Origin: JAUASW01 sp036880965
GTDB taxonomy: Bacteria; Pseudomonadota; Gammaproteobacteria; Burkholderiales; Burkholderiaceae_C
DNA: 64,000 nt
Assembly: GCF_036880965.1 (NCBI RefSeq)
Contig: NZ_JBAJMV010000005.1
Coordinates: forward strand, 248,001-312,000
Reading direction: 5' to 3'
The notes under the pieces are model-generated. The model was not told where the DNA came from. It ran no database searches and was given only the letters and a program-made list of their open reading frames with translations. This document shows positions 61,677 through 64,000 of this stretch, piece after piece (position 1 is the stretch's first letter; every line of letters starts with the position of its first letter). The position numbers and the translations under genes are program-made.

Positions 61677-63491
61677 ATGCGCCAGACCCTCGATTTCCTG
61701 CTCAACGACTGGCTCAAGGTCGAGGCCCTGAACCAGCGAGAGCGTTTCGCCGACCACTCCAGCGAGACTTTCGGTGCGGTGCTGGACACCAGCGAGCGCA
61801 TCGCCCGCGAGAAGTTCGCGCCCTTCAACCGCCTGGTCGATACCGAAGAGCCTCACTTCGATGGCGACAAGGTGCACTTGCCCGCCGCCACCAAGGCAGC
61901 GATGGACGCTTTTGTCGAGAGCGGCCTCTTGGCCGCCGCGCAGGACTACGACCTGGGCGGCATGCAGCTGCCCTGCGTGATCGAGATGGCGGCCAAGACC
62001 TTCTTCAGCAAGGCCAGCGTGGCGCTGTCGGGCTACCCGATGCTGACCAAGGGCAATGCCAACCTGCTGATGGCGCATGGCACGGACAGGCAGCGCGAGG
62101 TGTTCGCGGCGAACGAGTTCTCCGGCCGCTGGTTCGGCACCATGTGCTTGTCGGAGCCGCAGGCGGGCTCCTCGCTGTCCGACATCGCGACGCGGGCCGA
62201 GCCCGATGGTGACGACGCTTTTGCGGATGTCTTGGGCCCGCGCTACCGCCTCAAGGGCAACAAGATGTGGATCTCGGGCGGCGAGCATGAGCTGTCGGAG
62301 AACATCATTCATCTGGTGCTGGCCAAGATCCCCGGCCCCGACGGCAAGACCTTGCCGGGCACCAAGGGCATTTCGCTCTTCATCGTGCCCAAGAAGCTCG
62401 TGAATGCCACTGGCGAGCTGACCGGCGAACGCAACGACGTCTCGCTGGCCGGACTGAACCACAAGCTCGGCTACCGCGGCACGACCAACTGCCTGCTGAA
62501 CTTCGGCGAGGGCCGCTTCAAGCCGGGCGGCAAGGCCGGCGCCGTGGGCTACCTCGTGGGCCAGCCGGGCGACGGCCTCAAGTGCATGTTCCACATGATG
62601 AACGAGGCGCGCATCGGCGTGGGCCTGGGCGCCGTGATGCTGGGCTACGCAGGCTATGAAGCGAGCCTGGAGTACGCGCGCCAGCGGCCGCAGGGCCGGC
62701 CCATCGGCCCGTCAGGAAAAGACTCGTCGCAAGCGCAGCGGCCCATCATCGAACACGCCGACGTGCGCCGCATGCTGCTGGCGCAGAAGAGCTTTGTCGA
62801 AGGCGGCCTGGCCCTGTCGCTGTTCTGTGCCCGCCTGGTCGATGAAGAACACACCGGCGACGAAGCCAGCGCGACAGAAGCCAAGCTCCTGCTGGAAGTG
62901 CTGACCCCCATCGCCAAGAGCTGGCCGAGCGAGTGGTGCCTGGAGGCCAATTCGCTGGCCATCCAGGTGCTGGGCGGCTATGGCTACACGCGCGACTTTC
63001 CGGTCGAGCAGTACTGGCGCGACAACCGGCTCAACATGATTCACGAGGGCACGCATGGCATCCAGGGCCTGGACCTGCTGGGCCGCAAGGTGGTGATGAA
63101 TGGCGGCAATGCGCTGATGGCGCTGGCCGGCCGCATCAACGCCACGGTGCAGCAGGCCCTGCAGCAACCCGCACTGGCCGAGCAGGCCAACCAGCTGGCG
63201 GCCGCCATGGCCCGCGTGGGCCGCGCCACCAAGGCCGCCTGGGCCACCGGCAACCCGGAAGAGGCGCTGGCCAATGCCACGCTCTATCTGCAGGCTTTCG
63301 GCCATCTCGTGCTGGCCTGGGTCTGGCTGGACCTGAGCTTGTGCGCCACAGGCGAGAATGACTTTGCGCGCGGCAAGCAGGCTGCGGCGAAGTACTTCTT
63401 TGCTTATGAGCTGCCCAAGCTTGCCGCCTGGCTGGAACCGGTCGAGCGGCGCGATGGCCTGTGCCGGGAGATCGAGGATGGCTGGTTCTGA
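61677..63491 (+). CDS. acyl-CoA dehydrogenase (FadE/DmdC-like)
   Basis: Protein of 604 aa. C-terminally extended acyl-CoA dehydrogenase: TMCLSEPQAGSSLSDIATRA, WISGGEHEL, VLGGYGYTRDFPVEQYWRDNRLNMIHEGTHGIQGLDLLGRK with the catalytic Glu in HEGTHG. It has the long type with an extra C-terminal domain, as in DmdC. It does the first step of beta-oxidation. ATG 61677 starts 14 bases after the thiolase stop; its 3' end overlaps the next ATG by 14 bases. Confidence 0.93.
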   Translation: MRQTLDFLLNDWLKVEALNQRERFADHSSETFGAVLDTSERIAREKFAPFNRLVDTEEPHFDGDKVHLPAATKAAMDAFVESGLLAAAQDYDLGGMQLPCVIEMAAKTFFSKASVALSGYPMLTKGNANLLMAHGTDRQREVFAANEFSGRWFGTMCLSEPQAGSSLSDIATRAEPDGDDAFADVLGPRYRLKGNKMWISGGEHELSENIIHLVLAKIPGPDGKTLPGTKGISLFIVPKKLVNATGELTGERNDVSLAGLNHKLGYRGTTNCLLNFGEGRFKPGGKAGAVGYLVGQPGDGLKCMFHMMNEARIGVGLGAVMLGYAGYEASLEYARQRPQGRPIGPSGKDSSQAQRPIIEHADVRRMLLAQKSFVEGGLALSLFCARLVDEEHTGDEASATEAKLLLEVLTPIAKSWPSEWCLEANSLAIQVLGGYGYTRDFPVEQYWRDNRLNMIHEGTHGIQGLDLLGRKVVMNGGNALMALAGRINATVQQALQQPALAEQANQLAAAMARVGRATKAAWATGNPEEALANATLYLQAFGHLVLAWVWLDLSLCATGENDFARGKQAAAKYFFAYELPKLAAWLEPVERRDGLCREIEDGWF

Positions 63492-63711
63492 AACGACGGG
63501 CGAGACGAAGACCGTCACGCAGCAGACGCTGGCGTGGATCGAGCGTCTGGTCTGGATTCTGATTTACGGCGGCCTGCTGGCCGTGGTGCTGGGCCTGTTC
63601 CTGGTGCAGGGCGGCCGCTCCGTCACGCTGGGCTCGGTGCTGATGGCCAAGGGTGGCATCGCCACCGGCGCCGGTGTATTCCTGATCTTCCTGCGCTCGC
63701 GGATGAAGTAG
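63478..63711 (+). CDS. small membrane protein in the beta-oxidation operon
   Basis: Protein of 77 aa with two helices (about 23-43 and 50-70). The ATG overlaps the acyl-CoA dehydrogenase end by 14 bases. No family is recognised. Similar short two-helix proteins are seen next to acyl-CoA dehydrogenase genes in Burkholderiales. Confidence 0.6.
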   Translation: MAGSETTGETKTVTQQTLAWIERLVWILIYGGLLAVVLGLFLVQGGRSVTLGSVLMAKGGIATGAGVFLIFLRSRMK

Positions 63712-63742
63712 CGCAGGCTCCAACCCTCTTCGAAAGACTGGC

Positions 63743-64000
63743 ATGACTGACCGCGTTCAATCCCTGTTCGACCTGACGGGCCAGGTGGCCCTCGTCACCG
63801 GCGGCTCGCGCGGCCTCGGCCTGCAGATCGCCGAGAGCCTGGGCGAGGCCGGCGCCAGGATCATGCTCACATCGCGCAAGGCCGCCGACCTGGAAGAGGC
63901 GGCTGCGCACCTGCAGGCGCGCGGCATCGATGCCAACTGGATCGCCGCGGACGCTGCTGACGAAGCGCAGGCGCGCGGGGTCGTCGCGCAGACCATGGAG
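63743..64000 (+). CDS. SDR oxidoreductase (3' end outside window)
   Basis: 86 codons are visible: MTDRVQSLFDLTGQVALVTGGSRGLGLQIAESLGEAG with the TGGSRGLG cofactor loop and a later ARIMLTSRKAADLEEAA. The open frame runs off the window. It is 31 bases after the small membrane protein and belongs to the beta-oxidation operon. Either a 3-hydroxyacyl or alcohol dehydrogenase role is possible. Confidence 0.88.
   Translation, partial: MTDRVQSLFDLTGQVALVTGGSRGLGLQIAESLGEAGARIMLTSRKAADLEEAAAHLQARGIDANWIAADAADEAQARGVVAQTME

Overview
The window reads as chromosomal DNA of a high-GC betaproteobacterium of the order Burkholderiales, probably near the Roseateles/Pelomonas/Rubrivivax/Comamonadaceae group. 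This rests on content seen here: a phaC-phaA-phaB polyhydroxybutyrate operon, glnA-ntrB-ntrC with a sigma-54 promoter, a yciB-bolA-ppiC block, a LivKHMGF-type transporter with the C-rich/G-rich intergenic repeats typical of Comamonadaceae-like genomes, and many AMP-forming acyl-CoA ligases. I see no rRNA, tRNA, CRISPR array, insertion sequence or prophage. Coding density is very high, and most long antisense frames are GC-driven shadows.

Layout. 1-5963: a truncated hydrolase, a small membrane protein, a DUF3667 zinc-ribbon membrane protein, an HDOD protein, and a LapG-like protease followed by a LapD-like c-di-GMP receptor. 5983-9411: a lipoprotein hydrolase, a Nudix hydrolase, maleylacetoacetate isomerase, the multicopper/zinc purine-nucleoside enzyme PgeF, and a small membrane protein. 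9508-13247: phaCAB, followed by a strong terminator. 13331-18723: an IclR regulator, an AIM24-like protein, a translationally coupled trio (YVTN propeller, NodB-like deacetylase, sterol-desaturase-like protein) and an EI24 membrane protein. 18724-23634: the nitrogen regulon core, with three NtrC-like boxes and a -24/-12 promoter in front of glnA, then a DUF4124-like gene, ntrB and ntrC. 23635-28610: an MBL hydrolase, peptide deformylase, a DUF6600/FecR-like proline-rich protein, a TesA-like esterase and a YbbA-like ATPase. 28611-29101 holds no gene but has a pair of inverted structured repeats. 29102-32824: ppiC, bolA, yciB, msrB and selO, tightly packed on the minus strand. 32948-39976: an acyl-CoA ligase and a five-gene HAAT-family ABC transporter. 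40127-41679: a small anchored protein and a lipase-like hydrolase.

41741-58172 is the most unusual part: thirteen minus-strand genes in two operons around one plus-strand TetR regulator. They encode two sulfatases, a signal-anchored formylglycine-generating enzyme, a haloalkane dehalogenase, an SDR, an exported MBL-fold hydrolase, a tandem DSBA/HCCA-isomerase-like protein, a beta-propeller, an outer-membrane-channel-like protein, DUF1254 and DUF1330-like proteins, a PF10118 ferritin-like metalloprotein and FadD. This is followed, divergently, by fadB-fadA-acyl-CoA dehydrogenase and a further SDR (58373 to the window end), with a near-perfect TetR-type palindrome at the fadB promoter. My inference is a catabolic island. 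Sulfate esters (and possibly halides) of hydrophobic alcohols would be hydrolysed in the envelope, the alcohol oxidised, activated to a CoA thioester, and degraded by beta-oxidation. Surplus acetyl-CoA could feed the phaCAB system nearby. The exact substrate cannot be read from the sequence.
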